Below, piece after piece: positions 12,401 to 27,400 of a stretch of DNA of 64,000 nucleotides. How positions within the stretch are numbered: position 1 is the first letter of the stretch; each line of letters opens with the position of its first letter. Where the stretch lies: contig CM049318.1 in the NCBI GenBank assembly GCA_026874595.1, positions 33,995,956-34,059,955 of the forward strand. The letters are read 5' to 3'. A model generated the notes under the pieces. It worked only from the letters and a program-made list of their open reading frames with translations, did not search any database and was not told the origin of the DNA. Source of the stretch: Sipunculus nudus. Lineage: Eukaryota; Annelida; Sipuncula; Golfingiida; Sipunculidae. A program made the position numbers and the translations under genes.

Positions 12401-15400
12401 CCCTCGTGGCTGATTCTTAATTCACACAAATTGCGGCCGACGGTTCGTCGGCCGCCCTACATTTTCCTCCGGATTTTTATAGAAAGAACCAAATTTCGAT
12501 GATCCTCCGTCTGCTTGGCACGTTCCGGCCCTCCCTAACGGTCAGTACCGTTATGGGGCTACCAATTGCCCGGTTCGTGCGTTACGTTATTATCTTAAAG
12601 CTACTCAGTCTTTACAGGGGGGGGGGGGGGGGGGCACAAGAAGTTGTTTATTTCTACAAAAGTCACAACTTCCAATAAGGAGATTAGCCCTATCACCATT
12701 AGTGCGTGGCTCAAAGCTACTATTGTCGCCGCATATGAATCAGCTTCTCAATCCACCTTAGAACAACTTCACATCAAGGCTCATGACATTCGAGCTCTTT
12801 TGACTTCCTTGGGCCATTTCTCCGGGATCTCACCCAATCAATTGGTCAAGAAGGGATACTGGAAATCCCCATCTACATTCACACGCTTTTATCTAAAGGA
12901 TGTTCAGCTCCAGGCTTCGGGCCTTTACTCCCTGGGCCCTGTGATCGCGTTGGGGAGGTCCTACAATTTTCCAGGCCATCTTCTTCCTCTCCGTCTGTTC
13001 CACCGCCGATGTCGTCTGCTGCGCCATCCCAGCACTGAGGTACACAGTACATGTACACATGGGGTCCTCCATACACAGGGGTTAATGCATACATAATATG
13101 CATAATTCCTACTGCACTTGGGTGCATCATTGTTATAAAACCAAGTTTGCCTCATATACAAATATCTGGTTATAGAAATCGACTTCACACAAGGGGTAAG
13201 CATCGATTTTACAAAGTTAATTATACCACATATCTGTTCTTGACATACTACACACAACAAACACTTGTATAAACCTGGTACAATGAAATACATAATTCAT
13301 TTGCATGCACCAGGTATTATTGTGTAATTTCTGTATTAAATGTTGCATGCATCTTTTTGATGGCTTACCTGAGACTGATTCTCTCTTTTTCACAGAACAT
13401 GGTCCTACACTACCTGAACAATGGCACAGCCACACTCAGCTTCACGTACAGGAAGGAGCAGTTTTTTGTCCCAATTATCATGATACTAAAAGTAAGATAT
13501 TTATTCACATTTTGTCTTTCATTTTCCACTTTTTATTTCAAGGAGGTTATGTTTTCTCCTTAATTTAATTAGTTTTAGTATTTGTTTGAGTTCAGATATA
13601 TTGAAAACGGAAAGCATTACACCAAAGGATGTATGTCAAGATATTTCCATGCACATTAAATACTGTTGAAACATCTGGTCTTTTTATTGGCTCCATTCTG
13701 ATTATGCATTCTGCAGTACTTCTATTTTTGCTAAACTTCATCTCCTAGCTATGCAAACAGGGGTTATTATTTATATAATAATCAAAATCTGCTTGTCATA
13801 AATATATTGATATTTTAACAATAATCTGGTGCATTTTATAGATTTAATATTTCTTATGATAATTGGCTGTAACTTTATTGGTTATCAGAAACATGGTAGA
13901 TGTCAGTGTTTATCCTGAGAGCCAGCCATGATTTGCTTACAAATAACAATTTGTTTATATTTAGGGGAAATGAAATACTGTGGATTCAAAGGATTTCTGG
14001 TTTAAAATTGTTTAGTGTCCTTGGAAATGATTTCTTGAGTTGTTTTACTTTATGCTTTCCACTTCAAGTCAGACATGTATTTTCAGGCTTTGGTGAATGT
14101 GACAGACCAGTATATTTACAAAGAATTGATGAAGGGCAAAGAAGAAAATTCCTTCTACAAAGGGTATGCTATGTTTTAACATCACATCTTTTATACACAA
14201 ATGAACTACTTAATTTTTAATTATTATTTTTTTTGGTAGGAGGTAACCGCTCCATTTCTTAATGCTCACTTAACTACGTATATGTACATCTGCAGAATTC
14301 CATTAAGTTTTTGACTCTGTGACAGGGCTGTATCACATGCTTCCTCTCATTTTATATCCTGATATTAACCAGGCCCAGTGACTACTACACCTGTGGGCCC
14401 TAGGTGCATAATTGTCCCCACCACCCCAAAAGGCGCACTCATGTGGGAGTGAAACATGGCCGTTCGGCACGGCCTTCCCATGAAGCCTGCAGAACACTCG
14501 CCCTTGGTGGGGCTGGCCATGAAAAATCTCACCGCCTCGGCTGAGATTCGAACTCACAATCACCTGGCTTTGAGTCCTGTGCTGTATCCCAGAAGCCAGT
14601 ACAAATGAACAACTATGTTCAACATAATTTGACAATGAAACTTCTCAGTTTAATGAAAAAATATTAAGGGAACAGGAAAAAAAGGTGTACTCATATTTGC
14701 ATAAAAGTGTAGGCTACATGTACTCCAAGCATATACACCTAATTGCTATACATATGTCAATGTAATCAACACATACATTACTATTAAATAGTAGGCCTAT
14801 GTAACATAGATGTAAGCAAGTTGTACAAGGTTTTTTTACTGTACTTTTGAATGGTTGAAGGCTCCAGTACACTCCTCATGCAGCGGTTATATACTGCAGT
14901 CATTCCATATCTTCTTTGCTATAATTGCTGCTTTGTATAACAAAAATTATCTAGTTTCACCACCAGGGCTGGCACAGGGCAACAAATTGTAATCAGACAA
15001 ATGAGAGTGTGGTATTACATTGTGCATCCAGCTCCAAGTTTCCCCACGCTATCATTGGTTTTGATTCGCAATGCCATCCCATGCTCTAATCAGTCTGATT
15101 TACAATTCTTGGCCCTGTGCCAGCTTTTTTTAGACACTCAGAAAAACTTCCTATACACAGCAGCAGTAAATGTGAAGGAGATCTGTAAAGACTGCAGTAA
15201 AGAGTGTAAGGCTCCAGTGGGGTTACCTCTTCTGTCTGTTTGTGTCCTTGTCCATGAGTTCATGTGTGTCTTAATCTCCATATTTAGGTGTATTGCCAGT
15301 ATGCTGAGACAAGCCAGAGCAGAGGGGCTTGCCTCGAGGTCACAGATTCTGGAGTATATAGGAAAGAGATTCCGCATCAAGTTATCACTGCCGGAGTGGA

Positions 15401-18400
15401 AAACAGATGAGGAGGTGGCACAATTTCTTCTGAAGTGAGTGTGCAAAGTATTTCTTATACCTCCCAAATTATATGGTAGATAGCAGTACCTGTAGTATGA
15501 GGTGACCTTATGGTTATACCTATTGGTATGCTGTGTATTGTAGGTCACTTGTTCATGCTAACAAAAATGCATTAAGTGGGTGGAGGCTAGAAATACACAC
15601 TAAACAAATGTTGATTGTGCTTTAAACATAGTTTTGACACTAGGGGAAAGGGGCTTTTACAATAAGTCAGGAATATTGTATGCTGCATTCTCTTTCATTT
15701 GATATATATGTATATGTAATCCTTACCAAAAGATATATAATTTTTTTCTTTTGTTCATTGTTCAGTAATGTATCTCATCTTACTCATGTATATGTATGCT
15801 CTTTTGAAATTTCAACTGTTCCTTTGTTGACAGGCAGTGCATATGCATACACTTGGAAACCAATATGGACAAATTTCATCTTCTAGTGTAAGTACTGAAC
15901 ATTTAATTCAAGAAGTATCAAGAGTATGTAAACAAGTGTAAACAAAATGTAAACAAGTTGCGTCTTGTTTTATCTTTCTGCAATATTTTCTTTTGGTTAA
16001 GTAAGTATACTTTTGAATCCCCAATTACCAATTGTTTCATCAAGCAATATAACAGAGATTAAAAATTAAATTCTGTATGTACAGTGGTCCCTGGTTGAAA
16101 GGGGCTTCTGGATCAAATGACCACCTTCAATTACAGACCATTCTTTCTTTAGCAGACAGGTGGTCTCTTAAAGCAGGGTTTACTGTATATCAGTTTAAGT
16201 GACAGCAGTCGACTTTATATATCATTTATAAGAAAGTGAAAGAAAAAAGACAAGAAATTATGTATATAATCCATCCAAAAAAGAGACTGCAGAATTGGCA
16301 TATGATGTGAAACTAAAAATCACTTGTAGAGCAAATTCCTTTAGATAAAGACAGAAATTTTGAATATGCTGGGCTCTCAAGAAATGTGATCATTATGAAT
16401 TTATCTTACATGTAATTTTAAAGATATATTCAATTTTCATCCACAGGTATATGACAAGGAAGCTGTTTTCATTTGCCAAGGGCGAGTGTGCCACAGAGAG
16501 TGCTGATAACCCTATGAACCAGGAACTACTTCTGGGAGGTCACCTGTATCTAATGGTCCTTAAGGTAAAAGAGAAATTGTTCTTTGTATTTCATGATAAT
16601 TTATATTTAAATACTTGAAACGGTGTTGAAAAATGATTACTTTCACAGTCTTCTAAAATTGAAAGGTACGAATCAAGCTGTTTCAGTAAGAAAGGACATT
16701 GGCTCAGTCAGACAACCATCAGTCTGTTAAATTTGCATAAATTTAAATTAAATTTAGTGGATATTCAACCCTGCCCCAACCATATGCTTTGCTTAATAAA
16801 ATTTTTTTTTGACAGATGTTATGTTTAAAAATTCCTTCACATAATGAATGGCTTTGGATAGAGAAGCATGAACAGTACATAAAATAAGCATTATAAAATA
16901 ATAGTTTCATGAAATGTGGGAGGAGTTGTGTATAATCTTCAGTCCTCCATCAAATACCCCTGAAAGAAGGATGCTATGTATGTCAGCATGCAGTAGACAT
17001 TGTTAAAATGGTCAATACTGATTGCTAACTATTGTCAATTCAATTTATAGGTAAACATGACTTTAAGCGATGCGCAGGTATTGATTTATGTTTACTAAAA
17101 TTAACATGCACAACTTTTGAGAAATGTTATCAAATATCCAATCAGTACAGCTGACTTACTTCCGTCACTGTATGACAATATGAATCAGTGAATTAGCAAG
17201 TTTGCTGTATGAGCTGGCTGTATTGAAAGGGGTCAGTGCTGCATGGAACAAGATGAGTGCTACGATGTTGATGATACCGGACGACACCAACAGTTCACAA
17301 CAACAGATACAAACATAACTCATTTGTACAGGAACCACCTTGTCACCTTGGCATACGCCATATAATATGAAGAATGCCCAAATAGTCAGTGTAAGAGCAA
17401 TGTATACAGTCAGTTTCTCGCATTCAGTTATGGCCGTCCAAGCAGACAACAAACTGCAATGACAGTGCTGAACTATATCTGCATGACCGTCATCTAGTGG
17501 CTGTTAATTTGTATCTGTTCCCGTAACAATGCACAGCATTAAATATTCCCTACAAAAACCAAATCTCAATGATCTAAATGCCCACCACATAAACCCACTT
17601 ACCACATTATTTTCACTTATTGTTTACCAAATGAGCAATGTCCGATGTAGATGGTTATATTTGTGTTTGATTTAATATGTATAATCAAACTTTCATTTTT
17701 ATTTGTCTAAATTAAAACAGGAGAAGCTGGAGAACTGGTTGCTGTCAGTTAAAGCAGCAGCCTTAAACAAAGCCACAGCTATGCAAAAGAAAGGGAAAGA
17801 CTACACATTAGATGTGGGTGAGTAAGAAACTGTAGGTATGTAGAAGGCCTGCAAAATCATTTTTTTAAATAGTCATTTTTTTAGGATTAACCCTTACTTT
17901 TTTTTTCAGCAGCACTCTTTTTTCCCTCGTCTTTTTGGTAAAAGAATTGCAATATATTCATTTTTGCTCCTGCTTTAACAGTCCAGTTGGAACAAGAATG
18001 GGACATTTTGCAATTTTTATTTGTGCAAATGTGTCACAATATGTGGAAAGTGGCCTTATGTTCATGCAGAGGGAAGTGCACCGTTTATGTTTCTGACTTT
18101 GGCAAAGATATATATCTACATTTGTAGTATGCGCAGCACATCTTTATTCAGTCTGTGATTGGAAAAGGTGAATTGTTGTTAATTTTACCCTCTTCTCACT
18201 TTTTCTTTCAAAGAATTCTACTAATACTCTGGAGCAAGTATACATTTAGTTTTACCGGTACATGATCTGAGTGATTTTAATTGCTGGTTCACAATATTTA
18301 CAGAGTGATAGAGGGAGCCTGTACCCTTTTTTCATCTCAGTTATGATACAGTGAAACCTTGTTGTGTCGAAGTCGAAGGGACCCTCATAAAACTTTGACA

Positions 18401-21400
18401 CATCCGAGGTTCGACACAAGCAGGATTTTTTTAGTTATAAATTAACTGGAGTTGTCTGGAATATCAAGTCTGTAATTTCGACATAAGCAGGGTATTCGAC
18501 TTAAGCGAGTTTGACACAATGAGGTTTCACTGTATATATTTATTTTGCACAAAAATATCAAAAGTGCCAGTGTTTGAGATTTGCAGTCATCCATTTACAA
18601 CACATTGTACTTGCCTAATAGACTTAAGGAATAAATAAGAGAGGAATGTGATACTGATAGTGTTCGGCCTTGTCAATTACTCATTGGGACCTTTATGCCT
18701 TAAGCGAGTTTGACACAATGAGGTTTCACTGTATATATTTATTTTGCACAAAAATATCAAAAGTGCCAGTGTTTGAGATTTGCAGTCATCCATTTACAAC
18801 ACATTGTACTTGCCTAATAGACTTCAGGAATAAATAAGAGAGGAATGTGATACTGATAGTGTTCGGCCTTGTCAATTACTCATTGGGACCTTTATGCCTG
18901 AGGTTTGTGATCTAAATCTCTTTCAGAGCCTCCTAGGCAAAGTTGATATTTTAACAGAACCTCTGAGATACAGTCTGCTTGGTAAATGAGACAAGAACCA
19001 GTCTGATCCGAGGATATTAATTTTTATTGTTCATAGTTCCGTGTGTAAAAATCTTGAAATACAGCAAGTCGCAACCTACTGATCTTTTCATATTTTCTTT
19101 TCTTTTTTCATTTAACAGAGTGAGACAGGCCAGGTGGAATTATCCTTTATAAAATGACAAGAGAAAATGATCAGAGTGTGGAAAAATGCAGACCCCCACG
19201 ATTTACATTTTTTATTATTCTGTTTCATACAGCGGCTTTTAACGATGCTTGTCGACACAGCCTTGACCTTACAAAGTCCATGGAGTATCTACTCGCTACA
19301 GGAAACCTGGTGTCAAGGACAGGCCTGGGACTGATGCAGGTAAAAGTGAAACCTCAAAATTATAACTGTCAGTGAGACCTCGATAAAGTGGTCACATTTC
19401 TGAGGTCTGGTATAAAGAGAACTGGGACCATGAAAAAGTGGTTGTTATTTTGAGGTGGTCCCTAAAATGAGGTGGTCATTAGGCGGGGTTTTATTCTATA
19501 ATGTCTAGAGTACACACAAAAGTTTAAGACGTCTAGGAAATGTCAGAAATACAGCAAGATTATTGTTTTACTCAGCGTGAGTATATTGGTGCATGTGTAT
19601 GTTTTGTTGCAAGAAACTCAAAAAAATCTTCTGGTTTATATTAGGCCAAAAAAAATAAAAGGTATGGTTCTCAGGCACCGCCTGAATCAATTTCAATCCC
19701 CCGCATCAAAAATTTTGATTTTGATTTTCTTCTTTCAAGAAGATAATACAATTTTGATAAGATTTAATAAGATACCAGTTTAGCAAAAACTTCTGGTTTT
19801 TTTTTTCATGATTTCTCTGATCATATGACATTTTTATCAAAACATACAAAAAAAAGGTAAAAAAAATCAAATATTGCCCGCCTGCACTGTTTCTGAAAAA
19901 AAAAGTGCCTGAGAACCACACCTTTTTTTTGCCCTTACAGCTTTACAGTGTTGTTTGCAGTTTTTAAAATTACAAATTGCCATGATGCTATGAAAAAAAA
20001 GTCCCTTTCAAGAGTTGCTTAAGATTGGTAATGATGTAAAAAGTCTCAAAACATAATTGTTCAGATTTGTTTGGAACGAATAGACGAATAAACAAGTGGC
20101 TTTATTAAGAGAAGTAAACTATAGAAGGTAAAGCTATTATATCATCCAAAATCTCTGCCAAGGTGCTCACAATTACTGTGGTTGCCTTTTTTTCGCAAGG
20201 GTTTTAATTTTGTGATATTGGGGAATCGGAAGTGATCGCGAATATGAAACCTTCGGGAATAAGATGTCATATCAACAAAGATCACCTCTGGAAACAACCT
20301 AATCAGCAACCAAATCTATGCATGATATTGAACTTGGCCCATGCATCCATATATTGTAAAATTTGTCCATTATTGTAAAATACACCATACTTACAGAAAC
20401 TATATTGACTCTGATACAAGTCATAAGTTACTGACTGAACCAGTAGTTAGATGTGGTATTGTTCTAACTTTTAAGTAAATACAAATACTGCTGATTTTTT
20501 AGTTTCTGGAAACCATCCGAAAATGAAACCTTCGCGAAATGTTCACAATTAACAGAATGAACAGAAATTTCAGCCTCACAAATATAAAGCCAACCACAGT
20601 ATATCTATGGATGATGATGACTTTTTAGGTCATTAACCTTTTATTATTCAGGTCTCAGGTCTGACAGTTGTGGCTGATAAGTTAAATTTCATGCGCTACC
20701 TCTCCCATTTCCGATGTGTCCATCGAGGAGCCTTCTTTGCTGAGATGAGGACAACAGCTGTCAGGAAACTGCTCCCTGAAGCCTGGGGTAAAAAATTGGA
20801 TATGCTTGAAATTATAATATGAAATAAGAATGTTTGAAATTATAAAAGGATATTTTTTGCTCCTTGAAGAGTGATAATCTGGGCTAAAATTTTGTAGATT
20901 TTCTTGAAGTAAGCATCTGTTAAGACCCTTGCCCTTTGTCACATGACCTAAGTGGTCACATGATTGGTCACATGTTCATGAGGAAAGAATGTTTTATATA
21001 AACATTAATATATTGTAATATTCCCATCATTTTTTGGCTGCATTATATTCTGAATTAAAAATTAAATAATCCTTAGTACTGCTGAAAGATTGACAGTTTC
21101 CTTGATTTATTTCAGGTTTCTTATGTCCAGTCCACACACCAGATGGAGCCCCTTGTGGTTTAATGAACCATCTTAGTGCCCTGTGCCAGGTATTAAGAAA
21201 CTTACAGTTTGATAAATGTAGTAATGAGCAAAGTTAGATGCTTATGTATCGCAATAACTTAATTGTCAAACTAGATGCTCGTTTTACACATCGCTGGCTG
21301 CTAATACATTTTTCAGTTTAAAAGATAAAATCATAAAAGTCCACCTTGTCCATCTCCTCTTAGGTTGAGTATTTGAATCATCCTTAAAATTCCATTATTG

Positions 21401-24400
21401 TTTCACTCTTTTAACATAAAACTTAATATAAAGATATTTTAGCAGCAAAAGTCTGCATTCATTAAACTCAAGCTGTGTTGTGTTAATAATAATTACAGAA
21501 ATTTTCTTCATCTGAATTTGAAATTTTATATAAAAGCATTAACATTAATCTATATAATGACTTAGACTTTTTTTATCTGAATTGAAAAAGCATCAGTTTT
21601 CATTTCATTTTTTTTTTTATTGCAATAATGAATTATTCATTTATTAGCAAGATTAGACCCGAACAATATACGCCTTTCATGGTGATCAACTATGACATAT
21701 CTTGTTTGCTAGGTGGTCAACTTGTCTCGCCCGAACCCCACTCTACCTCGACTACTGGCCACACTAGGTATGCAGCCATTTGACTCCCCAGCACAAGGAG
21801 CCACTGAATCATACACTGTTATGCTGGATGGTCGGTTACTGGGATGGGTCGGCCAGGAAGAGGCCAAAACCTTTGTAGAAAAGTTGAGATACTTGAAAGT
21901 CAAAGGTTTAGAAAAGGTATATGTCTTATATGTGTGATAAAAAAGTTAAGTGTCTGACCTAAATGTCAAGGTCGTTGAATATGCTAATTCAGAAGGTAAA
22001 GGTCAAGGTCATACATACAGATCTGACATACAGGTGGTAGTCATATACATGTAAGAAGCTGTTGCGGTTGTAGTAATTTTTCAAGGACTTAAATAGGTAT
22101 TGGTCATACATTACTTTCAAGGTCATAATTGTATAAGGTATATCCCTAATCTAAAGTCTGAAAGTGTTCAGTGAAATATTTTTCTCTTTATCTATAGTTC
22201 CAGATATTAAAAAAAATATTTGTATGTTAAAGAGTCAAAACATTTTTAGCTCCTGATTTGACAAGCTATTATTATTTTCTGTGATTCTCAAGGTGCCATC
22301 AACACTAGAGATCTGTTTTGTTCCAAGGACCAAGGTTGCCAGTCAGTATCCTGGGATCTTTCTGTTTACTAATGTTGCAAGGATGATACGACCTGTAAAA
22401 AATCTGGCTCTTGACAGTATAGAGATGATCGGGACCTTTGAGCAGGTCTACATGAACATTTGCATTATACCTGAAGAAGCCCACCCAGGGGTAGGTGATT
22501 ACCATAAACATGCAAAATTTCTTATACAACACAGATTTGTTTTTTAGATGTTTGACTTTGCTGTAAAGAACAAAATTACAATTTTAATATCAACAGAGCA
22601 TCCAATATTAGCTAACTGTAATCTATATTTATTTTATATGCATGGATTGTACAACTAGTTATAATAACTTATATGAGGCACTCTCCATGGTTTGGATGGT
22701 GGTATTTGGTAGTCTGTAGGGGGTGGGGGAATCAGAGAGAACTGCCGATGTCTGACGGGCCACTACAACCCACTCTCATAGCAATGCCGGTGATCAAACA
22801 TTGGTCATCAGCATAGAGTGCTGAGCATATTACGACCTGGCTCTCTAGGCCCCAATAAAAGCTTCATTTATTGACAGCAGATTATGATGTGGAATTATAA
22901 TTGTCCATATGTATACTAACACAGATATTCCAGGTAGATTAGTAATGACATATTATTCCAATCATGGTTAATCCTTGTTTGAGGAACTGCTTCACCTACA
23001 TCATTTTAAAAAAAAAAGTCTTTTTAACCAGTGACTGCAAAGATATTGTATTCTGTTGAAATACAAACTGTCCAGTCTGACCCATCCTTGTTTTCAAGTA
23101 TTTTAAGATTACATGTTTATTGTCAGTGAAATGTGAAGTGTTATTTGTTCATATATTTTTTTCATATGTTAAGTCTTGTTTTATCGTATTTTGTAGGATA
23201 ATCTGGCTGTATTTATTATCATGGCCTAGAATTTAGATACAAGAAACTGAAACATTCTCACTTTATCATTTCTGAAGGTTTTATAAACATTTTATAAGTA
23301 TACATACATCTTTATAGGTTACGACACACCAGGAACTGAATGAGTGCAGTATGCTGAGTGCGGTGGCCAGCTTGACACCATTCTCGGACTTCAACCAGAG
23401 TCCACGTAACATGTACCAGTGTCAGGTAACTTATATAATTATTGACATGCACAGAGGAACCTCTGCTGACATCCACCTGTCTTCTATGGACACCGCCAAG
23501 TTACTGTCTGATGGGAGAATTATTATTGACTTTCCTTACTTCTCTTTAGTTCAGCTGTTACCAATGCATCATAAGTAACTCTATAATTGTAAAGGCATTA
23601 GTCTGAGTGAATTATGACCATAATAAGGTTGATGTTGTATTTAAATAGTCTGTTTTATATTTCCTAAATATATATTTTGGTGAGATTTAAGTAATATTAC
23701 TCTTTGGATCCCATGGAATAGAAGATGGAATTGCTTTAATCGATTTCATATTTATTTTATTTTATTTATGTTCGGTTCAACCAGCTTGTGTTCACATGTT
23801 TTGGGTTTATTAGTGTTTTCAAATTGAAATTCATTGAAAAAAAGCATGTTGTAAGAGACCTGTGAGCCGTGAGCTTAATATAACTGTAATTTATCAGTTT
23901 GCTTTTACAGTATCTGGCAAATCTAATCAATTCAAATTCTGAGTAAATACTCTGTCTCATAGCTTTAAACCCAACTGATGATATTTCATGTTAATGATGA
24001 GATGGTGATAAGTAAACACCTGAAAAGCATTACTATAGTCCGTTTCATCCCCTCATGTCCACCTGTTTTTTGTAGATGATTTACTTAAAAGTTTATATTT
24101 TTCAATATTTTCAAAGTAAACAACATATGGAAGTGACAACCTAATATGGCAGTTAAGAATTTTACAATAAATCCCTCGTTCATGTTTCACAACATTTTAG
24201 TCTCTTTATCATGATCTGGCAGATATTGTGTGTCCCTCCATAAGTAGCCATCTTTGTTTTAGCTGGTTATATTTTTTAGAGTGTTTACATGAGATCATCC
24301 AATCAGCAGCTGTCAGTTGAGGCTGTTTTTGCATGTGACCAATGACCTTGACCGCCATAAGTGGGTCTGATATGTTGTAAAATATAGACTGATTTCTCAT

Positions 24401-27400
24401 ATTTTCAGAAAATTCTGTTACTCAAATATGGAATAAGGTAGGAATTTAGTTACCCAGTTGAAAATTAGGTTCTGTAATCCTCTCCTCTACACTATAATTG
24501 TTTCCTTTGAAATATACCTAATAAAAATTTTCATAGCAAAAAACAGGTGGACATGAGGGGATGAAACGGACTATAGTAAAACAAAGATAGCTTTTTATGA
24601 AGAGACACATTTGATCAGCCAGTTTATGGGTAAGATTAAAAAACAGTAGTAAACAAATTTTGTATAGGTTATTAAATGTCACATTAGGATGTCTTTTCCA
24701 TATATAATTTTATTTTTTTTCAAATTAATAATTTCTATCAAATGATTTAAGAATAAGCTTTTAAAAATTGAAAATAATCTAAAAAAAAAAGATGGATACA
24801 GGTTGTTGAAACAGAGTTATATAGTTTGGCTGCTTTACCTTTTTACTCAAATCTTTAAAAAGGATTTTTTATGAACATACTTTATTCCTCAGCCATGTTC
24901 GTGTGGATAATATTTTTTTTTATAATGTAAATATAGCATTAAAAATCAATATGGCTGTATAACATCTGTAAATGGTTATTTTCAGATGGGTAAACAGACA
25001 ATGGCCACACCAGGGCATGCACTAGGACATCGAGCAGACAACAAACTTTACCGAATACAAACTCCTCAGACACCTATGGTTAGACCAGCAATGTATGACC
25101 ATTATGACGTAGACAACTACCCCATAGGGACCAATGCAGTGGTGGCTGTGATATCATATACAGTGAGTGGAATTTACTTCAGTCCTTTAATGATATGATA
25201 AACCAGCAGAATTTTGCCTGTCCTGTTTTGCATTTTGGGTTCCGTCTTCAGACTCATGACATATAAGTTTTGTGTGTACAAAGATGGTTGCACATGAACT
25301 TAGTTGAACAGTTGTGAAGAAGGAATCAGTCATTGTTTGATAAAGGTATATTATTAGGATGCAAATGCATTGGAAAACAGGGGTAAGGTGCAAATCTGTC
25401 TACAGAGTGTGGGGGTGATTGGACCCATATCAGCAGAGGAAAGGTAAGAATGATGCATTGGAATGCCCATGATCACAAAAATAAACACAGAAAAAATATG
25501 ATATACCTAGACCTGTTAACATTAAATACCCAATTCATGTACCCAATGTTAATAGATTTGATTTCAATATTTTAAAGGCGCCCATTCACCTACCTTTTGA
25601 AAATGATTTATGTGATTTCTAGCTTCCTCTGTGTAAATATTAATGATCTAAAGGTAATTTTGGTTGTGAAAAGTTCATATAACGCCTCTGTGAAGGAAGT
25701 ATGAACTTGTTTATCAACATGTTTGTAAACACAGCAATGTTGACAAACAGGAAAAACATGTAACCTAAGTTGGAAGGTTGCATATATGCGGAGGTAGAAA
25801 GGTCACTTGTTGCAAGAAGCCATTTGCACAGCTCTGGCTTATCTGACTTGCTGCCAGATGCCCTTGTTGAATTTGTTTTGATTATTTTGGCAGGCCCCCA
25901 CAAATAAACACATTGATATAAACAAAACAAGCAGTCTGTGTGCAGTGATATCCACTTTTTTGGCCCATTTTTATAAAAGCTCCAAGGGGTTACCTTTAGT
26001 TTATAAAGGTCGGATAAGTGATTGGGCCCCTTTAAGTTTTAAATTGAATATTTACCATGCTGTGTTATATAAGTATATAACTGAAAGCTTCCTTTTGTAT
26101 GGTTAATATCAAAAGACACCTAGATTTCTAGGCTTGTCATGTGTATGTCATTCTTTCCAGGAGATAGCATTTTCAAAGTGACATCAATAAACAGGACTTT
26201 CTCTTACATCCTATGAATAAATAGTGCTAAAAAATTCTTAAAATAAAAATTTCCCACTGAATTATCAAAGGATTTAAAACTATAATTACTGTATTTATCC
26301 TTAATATTCAATGCCTTAAATTATTCAGCTATTGGAGTATGATTCTAATGCTCCACCTGTCTCTGATGAACAAAATCATCTAAAATGATATCATCAGTAA
26401 TGTGTTCTTCTTAAACTGTGCAGTAAGATCTTGTCTTTGGTGCTGACCTACTGTTCCTGCATTCATTTTTGGCTGGTCATTTTTGTTCTTTCAGGGTTAT
26501 GACATGGAGGATGCGATGATTCTCAACAAGGGTTCCTTTGAAAGAGGATTTGGACATGGCTCCATTATCAAGTCTGAGGTATTAAGCAAAAGATTGCATT
26601 GTTTGTACACTTTTAAATGTTTAGTGGAAGTACATCTTTGAATTTAGTAAGTTACATTACACTTTCATAATGAAATTTCACTATCAAATATTTAAGATAT
26701 TCAAAAGTGAGCAAGTTAATATAAAAAAATGTAAGATTGAGGATTAAATTTAAACATCCATGAAATGTAGCATGTTGGCTGTTCAGATCTTGTATGTTAA
26801 TATATTTCTTTCAGCATATTAATCTGAAGGATGTCAGCAGAGAGAGGGGATCTACCTTGTCAGTTGTCTTTGGTAAGTTGGATCAGTTTCAGTGAGACAG
26901 GCCATATGCATGATTCAGTCATTCATGTTTTTACCTGTACTATGAATACTGTGGTTTTATTACGTAAACATTACTGTGAGCCGTTTCTGTATTGATGAGA
27001 ATTTTCTCTGTTAAAGTTTATACGCCAGAGTAAGCCAAGTGAAAATTTTCCCTTATTGGGCCCATCTAGGTCACACTTCCGTTTTCTGTAATCACTTTTT
27101 CTTCTGGCATTCTGCCATGATGGACGTGTAAGCACACTCTGCATGTTTCATCCACTGTTTTGGTTTGTACAGTCGAGTTTGCCAACTGAACTGTAAGTAG
27201 TGATACTTTTTCCCTTCCAGCCATGGAGAGTCCCACATATTGCCCCGCCTGTGAGTCTTCCTTTCTTTTGGGAATCACCCCCCTGTGTTCCTATAACTCC
27301 CAATTACTGCTTGTTCTGGTTCCACGGCCCCGTGTTCTCTATGTCAAGCTTGGTCATTGATTAATGGACTTATTCCATTGTTCTCGGACTTAACCTAGTT

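Larger units (their letters stand above)
7792..13040 (+). mobile_element. DIRS-like tyrosine-recombinase retrotransposon, copy 1 (right end missing)
   Basis: The left terminus is GTTTTATTACATAAACATAA, then TTGTGAGCTGTTTCTGTATT, as in the other copies. The order is gag-like region, reverse transcriptase, RNase H, tyrosine recombinase. The YLDD RT motif, an RNase H directly after it, an R..HxxR..W..Y recombinase, and no integrase or protease place it in the DIRS order. I find no methyltransferase domain. Similarity to copy 3 stops near 13040, so the right inverted repeat is lost. It lies in sense orientation, 42 bases after a POLR1B donor. Confidence 0.9.

Noticed and set aside
14541-14605. Functional tRNA gene on the minus strand
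   Set aside because: A good B box is present, but I cannot fold a full cloverleaf or find a convincing A box and anticodon arm; a SINE is likelier.
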